Part shown: positions 16,424-24,886 of the stretch, piece by piece
Layout: each line of letters opens with the position of its first letter
Numbering within the stretch: the first letter of the stretch is position 1
Source: Candidatus Cohnella colombiensis
Lineage (GTDB): Bacteria; Bacillota; Bacilli; Paenibacillales; Paenibacillaceae
Reading direction: 5' to 3'
Assembly: GCA_029203125.1 (NCBI GenBank)
Contig: CP119317.1
Span: forward strand, 1,178,001-1,242,000
DNA: 64,000 nt
The notes under the pieces: generated by a model
What the model saw: the letters and a program-made list of their open reading frames with translations, nothing else
The model's database searches: none
What the model was told of the DNA's origin: nothing
Made by a program: the position numbers and the translations under genes

Positions 16424-17269
16424 TTGGCTGAATCAACGAATATGAAAGGCACTATTCATGCGAATGGCAATAAAATAGCTGTTATATCCAATGGTAATGA
16501 GAACGACTATATCTCATTGACCGATATAGCAAAGTATAAAAATCAGGATTCGCCTGCTGATGTAGTGAAGAATTGGCTTCGCAGTCGAAGCACGATTGAA
16601 TTCTTAGGATTGTGGGAGCAGATGCATAATTCAACTTTTAAACTGGTCGAATTCGACCAGTTTAAAAATGAAGCAGGTGCTAATTCCTTTGTGCTTTCAC
16701 CTCAAAGATGGATCGCCAGCACGAATGCCATAGGCATCATCTCCAAATCAGGAAGATATGGTGGCACATTCGCTCATCAGGATATTGCATTCGAGTTTGC
16801 ATCTTGGGTTTCAGCAGAATTTAAGCTATATATCATTAAAGATTATCAGCGATTAAAATCAGATGAGAATAGTAGATTGTCTTTGGATTGGAATTTGAAC
16901 CGGACACTTTCAAAGATCAACTATAGAATTCATACAGATGCGATTAAGGAGAATTTAATTCCTGAGAACGTATCGATAAAACATCAGGGTATTACCTATG
17001 CAACAGAAGCGGATCTGCTCAATATTGCGTTATTCGGGAAGACAGCGAAAGAATGGCGCACAGAGAATTCGAGTTCTAATGGGAATATTAGAGATTATGC
17101 ATCGTTGCAACAGTTAATTGTTATGGCTAACTTAGAGAGCCTGAATGCAGAGTTTATTAAACAGGGATTATCGCAAGCGGAACGATTAGTGATGCTTAAC
17201 AGGGTTGCTATTGATCAACTAAGATCATTATTAGGCAATCCCAGTGTCAAAAAACTAGAAAATAAATAG
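16424..17269 (+). CDS. KilA-N domain protein inside the hsd operon
   Basis: A 281-aa protein with an N-terminal KilA-N DNA-binding domain (about residues 20-140). The segment IAKYKNQDSPADVVKNWLRS leads to SPQRWIASTNAIGIISKSGR and YGGTFAHQDIAFEFASWVS. A C-terminal helical region follows (about 150-281). KilA-N proteins (RhuM-like) are known passengers of type I R-M loci but their role there is unclear. Start options are TTG 16424 behind GGGGTGG (chosen) and GTG 16415. It lies 19 nt after hsdS and 32 nt before hsdR, so is co-transcribed. A 32-bp perfect palindrome lies inside the gene at 16636-16667. Confidence 0.88.
   Translation: MAESTNMKGTIHANGNKIAVISNGNENDYISLTDIAKYKNQDSPADVVKNWLRSRSTIEFLGLWEQMHNSTFKLVEFDQFKNEAGANSFVLSPQRWIASTNAIGIISKSGRYGGTFAHQDIAFEFASWVSAEFKLYIIKDYQRLKSDENSRLSLDWNLNRTLSKINYRIHTDAIKENLIPENVSIKHQGITYATEADLLNIALFGKTAKEWRTENSSSNGNIRDYASLQQLIVMANLESLNAEFIKQGLSQAERLVMLNRVAIDQLRSLLGNPSVKKLENK
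16636..16667. repeat. 32-bp perfect palindrome within the KilA-N gene
   Basis: The arm TTTTAAACTGGTCGAA is followed immediately by its exact reverse complement. It is centred on GAATTC and codes for part of TFKLVEFDQFK. There is no loop, so as DNA it is an ideal symmetric protein-binding site, and as RNA it would form a hairpin of about 14 bp. A perfect 32-bp palindrome is far beyond chance for a 64-kb window (about 1 in 4^16 per position). Confidence 0.85.
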
Positions 17270-17301
17270 CGAGTATCATCTAGTCTAAGAGGTGAATTCA
17301 C

Positions 17302-20300
17302 ATGACTGCAAACTTTGAATTCTTACAGGGACAAACGGAATATACGTTGTTTGCTAATGCTTGCATCGAAGCGGAGCGGGTACTGGCAACCGCACCTGCA
17401 ATGTCGGCTATGGGTAGTCGAAAGGCGTTAGAGCTTGCGGTCAAATGGGTGTATTCTGCAGATAACACCATCATCATGCCCTATAAGGATAATTTGCAGT
17501 CATTAATTCACGAGCCTTCTTTTAAATTCGCAATGGAGAACCAGACTTGGGGTAAGCTGCAATATATTATTAAGCTGGGAAACCTTGCGGTACATACGGA
17601 CAAAAGTATTAGTCGAAGTGATGCAGTTCTATCGCTTTCGGCTTTGTTTGAATTCATACAATGGATTGATTATTGCTATGGTGCTAGTTATGAAGAACGC
17701 TATTTCGCGGAAGACAATATTCCTGCCGAGAAGGTCATTCTTGACGAAGCGAAGATCAAAGAAAAAGATAGCTTAATAGAACAGAAAGATTCTGAAATAG
17801 GGGCGTTGCGTGCCAAGATCGAAGCGATGAGTGATCGACTTACTGCTGATAAAGAGCAGCATAAGGAAGAACGCCAATTCACGCCGCAGGATCTATCAGA
17901 ATTCCAAACTCGGAAGAAATTTATCGACGTTGACCTGAAGCTACTCGGCTGGACATTCGGAGATGATGTGAGGGAAGAAGTAGAGCTCTATGGTATGCCT
18001 AATAACGAGGAGAAAGGTTTTGCTGATTATGTGTTATACGGCAAAGACAGCTTACCACTAGCGATCATTGAGGCGAAGCGAACCTCCAAAGATCCGAAGA
18101 TCGGCACCCATCAGGCGAAGCTCTATGCAGACTGCTTAGAGAGAATGACCGGCAGACGGCCAATGATGTTCACAACAAATGGCTTCGAGACGAACCTTTG
18201 GGATGATGTAACCTCTCCGCAACGCAAGGTGAGTGGTATTTTTTCCAAGGCTGATTTAGAAAAGCTAATGAACCGTCGTAAAGAACGCAAGGTTTTAGAT
18301 GAAATAACGATCGACGATAAAATTACAGATCGGTACTACCAGAAAGAAGCCATACGAGCCGTGTCCGAAAGCATTATGACAGGACATAGACGATCATTGC
18401 TTGTCATGGCAACGGGAACAGGAAAAACTAGAACAGCTTCTAGCCTGACGGATGTTTTATCTCGAGGTGGCTATGTAACGAACACCTTATTCCTGGCAGA
18501 TCGAACGGCATTAGTCAGACAGGCAAAGGGCGACTTCAAAAATTATTTGCCGGATATGTCGCTTTGTAATTTGTTGAGCAATAAGGATGATAAGACCGCT
18601 CGAATCGTCTTTTCGACCTACCCGACGATGCTTAACGCAATCGATCAGGCAAAGGGCGATGACGGCAAGCGTCTATTTACGCCCGCACATTTCGATCTAA
18701 TCGTAGTAGATGAAGCTCACAGAAGTATTTTCAAGAAATATCGTGCGATATTTGAATATTTTGATGGCATCATAGTCGGATTAACGGCGACTCCCAAAAC
18801 TGAGGTTGACCGTAATACGTATGATTTCTTCGAGATGGAGAGCGGTGTGCCGACCTATGCTTATGCCTATGAAACTGCTGTCGAAATTGACCATGTGCTG
18901 GTGCCGTACCATAATATCGAAATAACAACGAAGTTCCTGGAGCAGGGCATAGCTTATGATGACTTATCTGCAGAGGATAAGGCTCGGTATGAAGAGGATT
19001 TTACGGATGAGGATGGCGAAATGCCAGATTTTATTCCTTCTCCAGCAGTTAATGAATTTATCTTTAATCAAGCTACAGTTGATAGAGTGCTGGAAGACTT
19101 GATGACCAAGGGCATTAAGGTTGCAGGTGGTGACAGGCTGGGGAAGGCGATTATTTTTGCGCAAAATAAAAAACACGCCCAATATATCATTGAGCGCTTT
19201 GATAAGCTGTATCCGCAGTATAACGGCAGCTTTGCGAAGCGAATCATCTCTGAAGACAACTATGCTCAAAGTATCATTGACGACTTCAAGGTAGCTGGCA
19301 AAGAACCTCATATTGCGGTATCTGTAGATATGCTTGACACGGGTATAGATGTGCCTGAGATCGTTAATTTAGTGTTCTTCAAGCGTATACGTTCTAAGAC
19401 GAAGTTCTGGCAGATGATTGGCCGCGGGACTAGGCTATGCAACAATCTATTCGGAGAAGGAGAACATAAAACTAGCTTTGTTATTTTTGATTATCTCGGA
19501 AATTTCGAATTTTTCCGTCAGCATAAGGAAGGATTACCAGGCAATGAAACGCAGAGCTTGTCCGAAGCAATCTTCGCGAAGCGGGTTCGTTTGATTCATC
19601 AGATGCAGGAGTCTGTCTTTATCGATGAGCCCTACCAGATGATTCGAAGAGATCTGATCGGAACCATTTTACAGCAAATTAATGTACTTAACACCGAGCT
19701 TGTATCTGTAAAGATGCAACTGCAATATATTGAGAAGTACAAGCTAGCATCTGCTTTCGTCTACCTATCCGATATCGATAAAAGCAACCTGATCATATAC
19801 CTGGCGCCTATCGTCTATATGGATGACATGGATGAGCATGCGAAACGATTTGACAATTTCATGTATGGGCTAATGATCGCGCAGATTGAAGGGGCGCCGC
19901 AATTTAAAAGAGGGAAAAAGCAGTTGATAGATGTCTCTACTCAACTATTAAGGCGTGCCACTATTCCGCAAGTCAAAGAAAAACTAGTACTCATTAACAC
20001 AATTGGAACGGATGCGTTCTGGGACAACCCCGACCTTCTGAATTTTGAGAGAATCCGTGTAGAATTACGCGATCTCATTAAGTTTATTATTGATAAGGGT
20101 GGAAAGAATCCAATCTATACGAACCTAGCTGATGAGATTCTGTCTGTTAATGAAGGTAAAGCGATGTATGAGGCCTATAACTTCGAGGATTATAAGCTAA
20201 AGGTCAATCGATATATCGAAAATAACCGTGACACACTTGCTATTCATAAGCTTCGCAACAACATTCCACTAACCGCTCTTGATTATGAGAGTTTAGAAAA

Positions 20301-20652
20301 AATCTTTACAGGACAGCTAGGATCAGCAGAAGATTATGAACGGGAGTTCCAAAACACCCCATTTGGCTTACTTGTACGTAAAATTGCCAAACTGGAAACT
20401 GAAGCGGTCAATGCTGCCTTTTCCGAATTTATTAATGATCAGTCACTTAGCCAGATGCAAATCGTATTTGTGAAGAAGGTTATTGATTACATCGTACAGA
20501 ATGGCTACATTGATCATGTATCTGAACTCACAAAGCCTCCTTTCGACAAACCTCAGAGCTTTATCAAGTTGTTTGATGGTACGAAGCAAAGACGACTAGT
20601 TGAGATGATCACGAAGATTAAAGAGAATGCGGTTAAGATCATAGAAGCCTAG
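17302..20652 (+). CDS. hsdR: Type I restriction endonuclease subunit R
   Basis: A 1116-aa motor and nuclease subunit. The N-terminal DUF4145-like region (about 1-120: SRKALELAVKWVYSAD) is followed by a short coiled coil (about 150-190) and the HSDR_N PD-(D/E)XK nuclease (FADYVLYGKDSLPLAIIEAKRT, about 238-259). The SF2 helicase has Walker A MATGTGKTRTA (about 367), DEAH box VVDEAHRS (about 468), LTATPKTE and the RGTRL motif VI in QMIGRGTRLC. An EcoEI-type C-terminal domain binds the methylase. The architecture is that of the EcoEI/EcoR124-like R subunits. All motifs are intact, so the system looks active. Confidence 0.95.
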   Translation: MTANFEFLQGQTEYTLFANACIEAERVLATAPAMSAMGSRKALELAVKWVYSADNTIIMPYKDNLQSLIHEPSFKFAMENQTWGKLQYIIKLGNLAVHTDKSISRSDAVLSLSALFEFIQWIDYCYGASYEERYFAEDNIPAEKVILDEAKIKEKDSLIEQKDSEIGALRAKIEAMSDRLTADKEQHKEERQFTPQDLSEFQTRKKFIDVDLKLLGWTFGDDVREEVELYGMPNNEEKGFADYVLYGKDSLPLAIIEAKRTSKDPKIGTHQAKLYADCLERMTGRRPMMFTTNGFETNLWDDVTSPQRKVSGIFSKADLEKLMNRRKERKVLDEITIDDKITDRYYQKEAIRAVSESIMTGHRRSLLVMATGTGKTRTASSLTDVLSRGGYVTNTLFLADRTALVRQAKGDFKNYLPDMSLCNLLSNKDDKTARIVFSTYPTMLNAIDQAKGDDGKRLFTPAHFDLIVVDEAHRSIFKKYRAIFEYFDGIIVGLTATPKTEVDRNTYDFFEMESGVPTYAYAYETAVEIDHVLVPYHNIEITTKFLEQGIAYDDLSAEDKARYEEDFTDEDGEMPDFIPSPAVNEFIFNQATVDRVLEDLMTKGIKVAGGDRLGKAIIFAQNKKHAQYIIERFDKLYPQYNGSFAKRIISEDNYAQSIIDDFKVAGKEPHIAVSVDMLDTGIDVPEIVNLVFFKRIRSKTKFWQMIGRGTRLCNNLFGEGEHKTSFVIFDYLGNFEFFRQHKEGLPGNETQSLSEAIFAKRVRLIHQMQESVFIDEPYQMIRRDLIGTILQQINVLNTELVSVKMQLQYIEKYKLASAFVYLSDIDKSNLIIYLAPIVYMDDMDEHAKRFDNFMYGLMIAQIEGAPQFKRGKKQLIDVSTQLLRRATIPQVKEKLVLINTIGTDAFWDNPDLLNFERIRVELRDLIKFIIDKGGKNPIYTNLADEILSVNEGKAMYEAYNFEDYKLKVNRYIENNRDTLAIHKLRNNIPLTALDYESLEKIFTGQLGSAEDYEREFQNTPFGLLVRKIAKLETEAVNAAFSEFINDQSLSQMQIVFVKKVIDYIVQNGYIDHVSELTKPPFDKPQSFIKLFDGTKQRRLVEMITKIKENAVKIIEA

Positions 20653-20674
20653 GAAACTAGCGCTTCTTTTTTTG
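20644..20674 (+). terminator. Terminator of the hsd operon
   Basis: GAAGC-CTAG/CTAG-C-GCTTC with a GAAA loop and seven T residues. The stem overlaps the hsdR stop codon. It separates the restriction operon from the chaperone operon. Confidence 0.75.
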
Positions 20675-20856
20675 TCCGAATCTCATAAAGAAAATTACCG
20701 AACTCAAGAGACTAAAGTTTGCATTAAGATTTCGAACTAGCGAAGGAATACAACTTAAAATGTCGAAATATAGATGTTGATCTAATAAGTCGTATGTCCT
20801 AGGTTAAAAGCTCTAGTTTCTAAAATTACTTTCATGCAAGTGTGAGGAGGGATGAA

Positions 20857-22308
20857 TTGGATTCTAAGTGGCATTTTATATTGGAAACCTTCCAGGAGAT
20901 TCAACAGGACTTACGTCCTTACTTGGATAAACAAAACGAGAAGGTGCTCCGTTATCATATTTTTCGTGCAATTCGTTGTTTGGGCAAAGCCGAAAGTCTA
21001 TTAGAGCAAACGCTCATGTCGGGTAGTCCTATGGATGCCAAGCAAGGATGGAAGGTTGTAAAAAAGTTAAGATCCGAGATTGGAGCTTGGCACGTTAAAC
21101 TTGCAGAATATGACGAGTCGAAAGGTGATTATAACAGAGCAATGCGGGCGCAAGAATCCGCGCTGATTTCCAACCCATCCGATCCAGACTTTTATTTGCA
21201 ATATGCTCATTTCACGCTTAAATCTAACGGTCTATTTCCCAATCAAGAGCTTGAAGAATGCTTGATGCGTCTGTCTAAGCCCAAAGCTTATGATGCATTA
21301 ACGGCGATGAAATCAGCGAAGCTCTCACTTCAGACTTACATAGGATTGTATCAAAGCAATGAGATGGTATTGAAAACTTTAACATGGATTGAGCAATTGG
21401 AGATCGAAATTTCGGTCAAATTTCCAGAGCTCAACGCGCAAAGTGAGGAGCAAAAGACGGTTGAGCAGGTACGGGCGGAGCTATCGTCTTTGATAGGTCT
21501 TGATACCGTGAAAAATAAAATCAATGATGCAGTGAATTGGCTGAGTTTTAACAAGCTGCGTCGTGAACAAGGATTCCAGGATGAGCCGATATCGATGCAT
21601 ATGATATTTGCGGGTAATCCTGGAACGGGAAAAACGATGATTGCTCGTTTGCTAGCAGAATTGTATCGTTCGGTCGGTTTTTTAGACCAAGGTCATCTTG
21701 TTGAGGTTGATCGATCACAGTTGGTTGCTGAATATGTAGGACAAACTGCAATTAAGACGATGAATAAAGTCCAAGAAGCGATCGGTGGCGTTCTATTTAT
21801 TGACGAGGCTTATTCCTTGACCAGAAGTCAGGGGAATGACTTTGGAGTTGAAGCCGTTGATACGATTGTTAAAGCGATGGAAGATTTCAGAGGGCAGTTT
21901 ATCGTCATTCTAGCAGGTTATCCTGATGAGATGCAGCAATTTCTCAGCTCTAATCCGGGTCTCCATTCTCGGTTTAAAAATCAAATCTTATTCCCGGATT
22001 ACACGATAGATGAAATGATGCTAATCGGAGATGTCATTTTGGAGAAGAAGCAGTTTCGAATGAAAGACGAGGCTAAATCGATCTTCAAAAGAATTATAGA
22101 CGATCAAATGAGACAGCATCCGGAGCAACATGGAAATGGGAGATTGGTTCGTAATATTGTAGAGGAAGCGATCTTAAATAAAGCTACTTCAGTTGTTAGC
22201 CACGATGATGGCAGAGTAGCCAATAACCTCGATCTGCTCGATGAACGAATGTTGCTGGATGTTGAACAGGAAATGAACCCCCTAAAGCTTGGAATCGGCT
22301 ATGAATAA
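20857..22308 (+). CDS. AAA+ ATPase of the CbbX/SpoVK family with helical N-terminal domain
   Basis: A 483-aa protein. Residues 1-200 are helical and TPR-like (MDSKWHFILETFQEIQQDLR; the ALISNPSDPDFYLQYAHFTL region looks like a TPR). Residues 205-483 form one AAA+ module of the CbbX/SpoVK type. It has the entry helix LIGLDTVKNKINDAVNWLSF, Walker A AGNPGTGKTMIARL (about 250), the pore-loop region DRSQLVAEYVGQT, Walker B GGVLFIDEAYSL (about 310), sensor 1 IVILAGYPDEM and an Arg finger in NPGLHSRFKNQI. Such proteins are hexameric remodellers. The start is TTG 20857 behind GAGGAGG. The stop overlaps the next gene's start by 8 nt. Confidence 0.92.
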   Translation: MDSKWHFILETFQEIQQDLRPYLDKQNEKVLRYHIFRAIRCLGKAESLLEQTLMSGSPMDAKQGWKVVKKLRSEIGAWHVKLAEYDESKGDYNRAMRAQESALISNPSDPDFYLQYAHFTLKSNGLFPNQELEECLMRLSKPKAYDALTAMKSAKLSLQTYIGLYQSNEMVLKTLTWIEQLEIEISVKFPELNAQSEEQKTVEQVRAELSSLIGLDTVKNKINDAVNWLSFNKLRREQGFQDEPISMHMIFAGNPGTGKTMIARLLAELYRSVGFLDQGHLVEVDRSQLVAEYVGQTAIKTMNKVQEAIGGVLFIDEAYSLTRSQGNDFGVEAVDTIVKAMEDFRGQFIVILAGYPDEMQQFLSSNPGLHSRFKNQILFPDYTIDEMMLIGDVILEKKQFRMKDEAKSIFKRIIDDQMRQHPEQHGNGRLVRNIVEEAILNKATSVVSHDDGRVANNLDLLDERMLLDVEQEMNPLKLGIGYE

Positions 22309-23119
22309 GCAGGCAGTCCGTTTTTTATCTCATAGTTTACGAGCGGTCATTTGGTCTATGGCCTGGAAAGCGAATAACAAATTCTATTATACATACTTAA
22401 CTTTAAAGAATAGTAATGATCCATCTATTGTTTCACAGATGATAGAGATGGATCAGAGGATAAATGACCGATTTATACACTTCGCTAGACAATTCAGTCG
22501 GAGGGATCTAAATATGTCTACACCATTTAAAGTTTTTTGCGCTGAAGAGATTAAGAGCCTCATAAAGCTCGTACCTAGTGAGTTAGAGTTGCCAGAAGAA
22601 AAGCAAAGTCCATTGCTTAATGACACCTATGTGAATGAGCTGAAAGAGATGATCAAGAAAGGTGAACGCTTGAATTTCAAGCTGATTCAGGAGCTATCAG
22701 GCAAGCTTGAAGAACTTGGGGAACGGTTACCTCAGGGCGCTGAGTCCAAAGAGGTTGTTCAAGAGGTTGCTGATCTTCGGAATCATGCTGATTCGCTCAT
22801 ATACCTTCTCCTTGACGTATTCGATCTACTTGATTACTTGAAGGATCTTAAAGGCGATTATGATCAGAAATGGGTCGAAAGTGTGGATCAAACGGTTTCT
22901 TTAGCGCTTGATATGCTTAGGAAATTCGGAATGGATGAACTTCCTGCACATGGCTTGATATTCGATCCTTACACGATGGAGGGGATTGGAACGATTCCGT
23001 TGTCTGAGGGAACGAGTGGTTCTAATCAATTTGAAGTGATTAAAGTGGTGCAACGAGGTTTCCGGCATAGTTTCAATCAACAATTAATTCGCAAAGCGAA
23101 AGTGATCACTTTACTATAG
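22301..23119 (+). CDS. GrpE-like protein (putative nucleotide exchange factor), divergent
   Basis: A 272-aa protein. The N-terminal two thirds are helical with long charged stretches (MIKKGERLNFKLIQELSGKLEELGERL), as in the GrpE dimer coiled coil. The C-terminal 60 residues match the GrpE beta-wing pattern: LPAHGLIFDPYTMEGIGTIP, then EVIKVVQRGFRHSFNQQLIR and KAKVITLL. Its position directly before a dnaK gene supports the assignment. It is longer than GrpE (about 190 aa) by an extra N-terminal domain of unknown role (about 1-90). The ATG at 22301 lies in the end of the AAA+ gene, indicating translational coupling; a TTG at 22289 has no ribosome site. Confidence 0.78.
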   Translation: MNKQAVRFLSHSLRAVIWSMAWKANNKFYYTYLTLKNSNDPSIVSQMIEMDQRINDRFIHFARQFSRRDLNMSTPFKVFCAEEIKSLIKLVPSELELPEEKQSPLLNDTYVNELKEMIKKGERLNFKLIQELSGKLEELGERLPQGAESKEVVQEVADLRNHADSLIYLLLDVFDLLDYLKDLKGDYDQKWVESVDQTVSLALDMLRKFGMDELPAHGLIFDPYTMEGIGTIPLSEGTSGSNQFEVIKVVQRGFRHSFNQQLIRKAKVITLL

Positions 23120-23133
23120 GGGAGACATCATAC

Positions 23134-24867
23134 ATGGCTATTATTGGGATTGATCTAGGGACAACGAACAGTGCGGTCGCTTATTTGAAAGAAGGAAGAC
23201 CAGAAATTATTGAGAACAGAGATGGTGATAGAACGACGCCTTCCGCTGTCGGTATTGGATTCAATAATGAAATTATCATAGGAACGAACGCGAAAAATTC
23301 TTTAATTAGCATGCCTGATCGCACAATTATTGAAGTTAAACGCAAGATGGGAACAGAGGAGAAGATTACGTTAGCAGGGCAACAGTTCCGTCCAGAGGAA
23401 GTGTCTGCTTTGATTTTGAAAGAGCTTAAATGGTATGCGGAGCAGAAGCTGGGTGAAGCGGTGACAGAAGCCGTCATTACAGTTCCTGCTTACTTTACGG
23501 ATACACAAAGAAAAGCGACTCAGAAAGCAGGGGAATTGGCAGGACTCATCGTTGAACGAATTATTAATGAGCCTACGGCAGCTGCGATCGCATATGGAAT
23601 GGAAAATATGGACAAGGAGCAGCATCTACTAGTTTATGACCTAGGTGGCGGTACTTTCGACGTGTCTGTTGTTGAAATGTTTGAAGGCATTTTAGAAGTG
23701 AAAGCAAGCGCGGGGAACAATCAGCTAGGGGGTATGGATTTTGATAATGCGTTGACCGAATGGTTGACGGAAAAAGTAAAGAAAGTCCATCAGATAGACT
23801 TACTCAATACTGGAAATCCTTCTGCCGATCTTCAGAATCGCTGGCGGCTGAAGCTGGAGATGGAGCGTGTGAAGAAGCTGCTGTCCAATCAGATGAGCAC
23901 GACAATTTCACTTCCATTCATCGCAATGAAGGATGGCGTTCCTTTCTCGATTAACGAAGAGATCACGAGAGAAGAATTTGAGAAGCTCATTTTGTCGATG
24001 GCTGAATCTACTTTAGTGGAAGTCGATAAGGCTCTAGCAGACGCGAAGTTAAGCCTATCGCAAATCGATGAAGTGCTTCTTGTAGGGGGATCGACGAGAA
24101 TTCCTCTTATTCAACAATTGATTACGAAGAAATTTAATAAGGCACCTCGTAAGGATTTAAATCCCGATGAAGCAGTAGCTTTAGGGGCTACAATTCAAGG
24201 CGGGATCAAGAGTGGTGAAATTAGCAGTGTGAATGGCTTAATGGTTACCGATGTAAGCCCTCACTCTTTAGGTATGGAAGTTGTAGAGATGATTGGGGGG
24301 CAGATGGTTCCAGGCTTCTTCGACGTAATCATTCCGAGAAATTCAACGATTCCGATAACAAAAAGCAAATTGTACTATACCGTGAATGATAATCAAACCG
24401 AAGTAGACGTAGGGATCTTTCAAGGAGAGAGTCCCAAGGTCAAAGACAACTTGTTGCTCGGACAATTTGAACTATCGGGAATACCTGCTGGTGCTCAAGG
24501 CAAAGAGGCGATCGAGTTAACGATTCGATACGACATCAATGGTACTTTGCAAATCGATGCTCAAATTCAAAGTACGGGTAAAAAAATATCGCAAATCATC
24601 GATCAGCAGCTTGGTGTTATGAGTCAAGCAGAAGTAGCTGTTGCGAAAGAGAGAATTCATGCGAATTGGGATCAATCAGAGCTCTATAAAGACGTTAAGC
24701 CAGCCATACAGAGAGCGGAGAAAATGTTGCCTGAGCTTAATGAGCTGAATCGCAATAAAATCGAGGGATTACTTCAGCAGCTTAAAGGTGCGCTGTCTAC
24801 TAACGATAAAGTAAAAGTCCAAAAGCTGGACGAAGAATTGACGGATTTACTCATCGAATTGGTGTAA
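23134..24867 (+). CDS. Hsp70 family chaperone (second-type DnaK)
   Basis: A 577-aa Hsp70. The nucleotide-binding domain (about 1-360) has the phosphate-1 motif IGIDLGTTNSAVAYL, phosphate-2 LVYDLGGGTFDVSVV and the adenosine motif EVLLVGGSTRIPLIQQL. The substrate-binding beta domain follows (VTDVSPHSLGMEV to IQSTGKKIS), then a short helical lid. It is about 30 aa shorter than housekeeping DnaK and lacks the long acidic tail. The linker reads GLMVTDVSPHSL, with less of the usual VLLLDV hydrophobic signature. GGGGAG precedes the ATG. Its neighbours (GrpE-like, J-like proteins) suggest a dedicated Hsp70 cycle separate from the main hrcA-grpE-dnaK-dnaJ set, which is not in this window. Confidence 0.93.
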   Translation: MAIIGIDLGTTNSAVAYLKEGRPEIIENRDGDRTTPSAVGIGFNNEIIIGTNAKNSLISMPDRTIIEVKRKMGTEEKITLAGQQFRPEEVSALILKELKWYAEQKLGEAVTEAVITVPAYFTDTQRKATQKAGELAGLIVERIINEPTAAAIAYGMENMDKEQHLLVYDLGGGTFDVSVVEMFEGILEVKASAGNNQLGGMDFDNALTEWLTEKVKKVHQIDLLNTGNPSADLQNRWRLKLEMERVKKLLSNQMSTTISLPFIAMKDGVPFSINEEITREEFEKLILSMAESTLVEVDKALADAKLSLSQIDEVLLVGGSTRIPLIQQLITKKFNKAPRKDLNPDEAVALGATIQGGIKSGEISSVNGLMVTDVSPHSLGMEVVEMIGGQMVPGFFDVIIPRNSTIPITKSKLYYTVNDNQTEVDVGIFQGESPKVKDNLLLGQFELSGIPAGAQGKEAIELTIRYDINGTLQIDAQIQSTGKKISQIIDQQLGVMSQAEVAVAKERIHANWDQSELYKDVKPAIQRAEKMLPELNELNRNKIEGLLQQLKGALSTNDKVKVQKLDEELTDLLIELV

Positions 24868-24886
24868 AAAGGGGACTAGAAAACGC

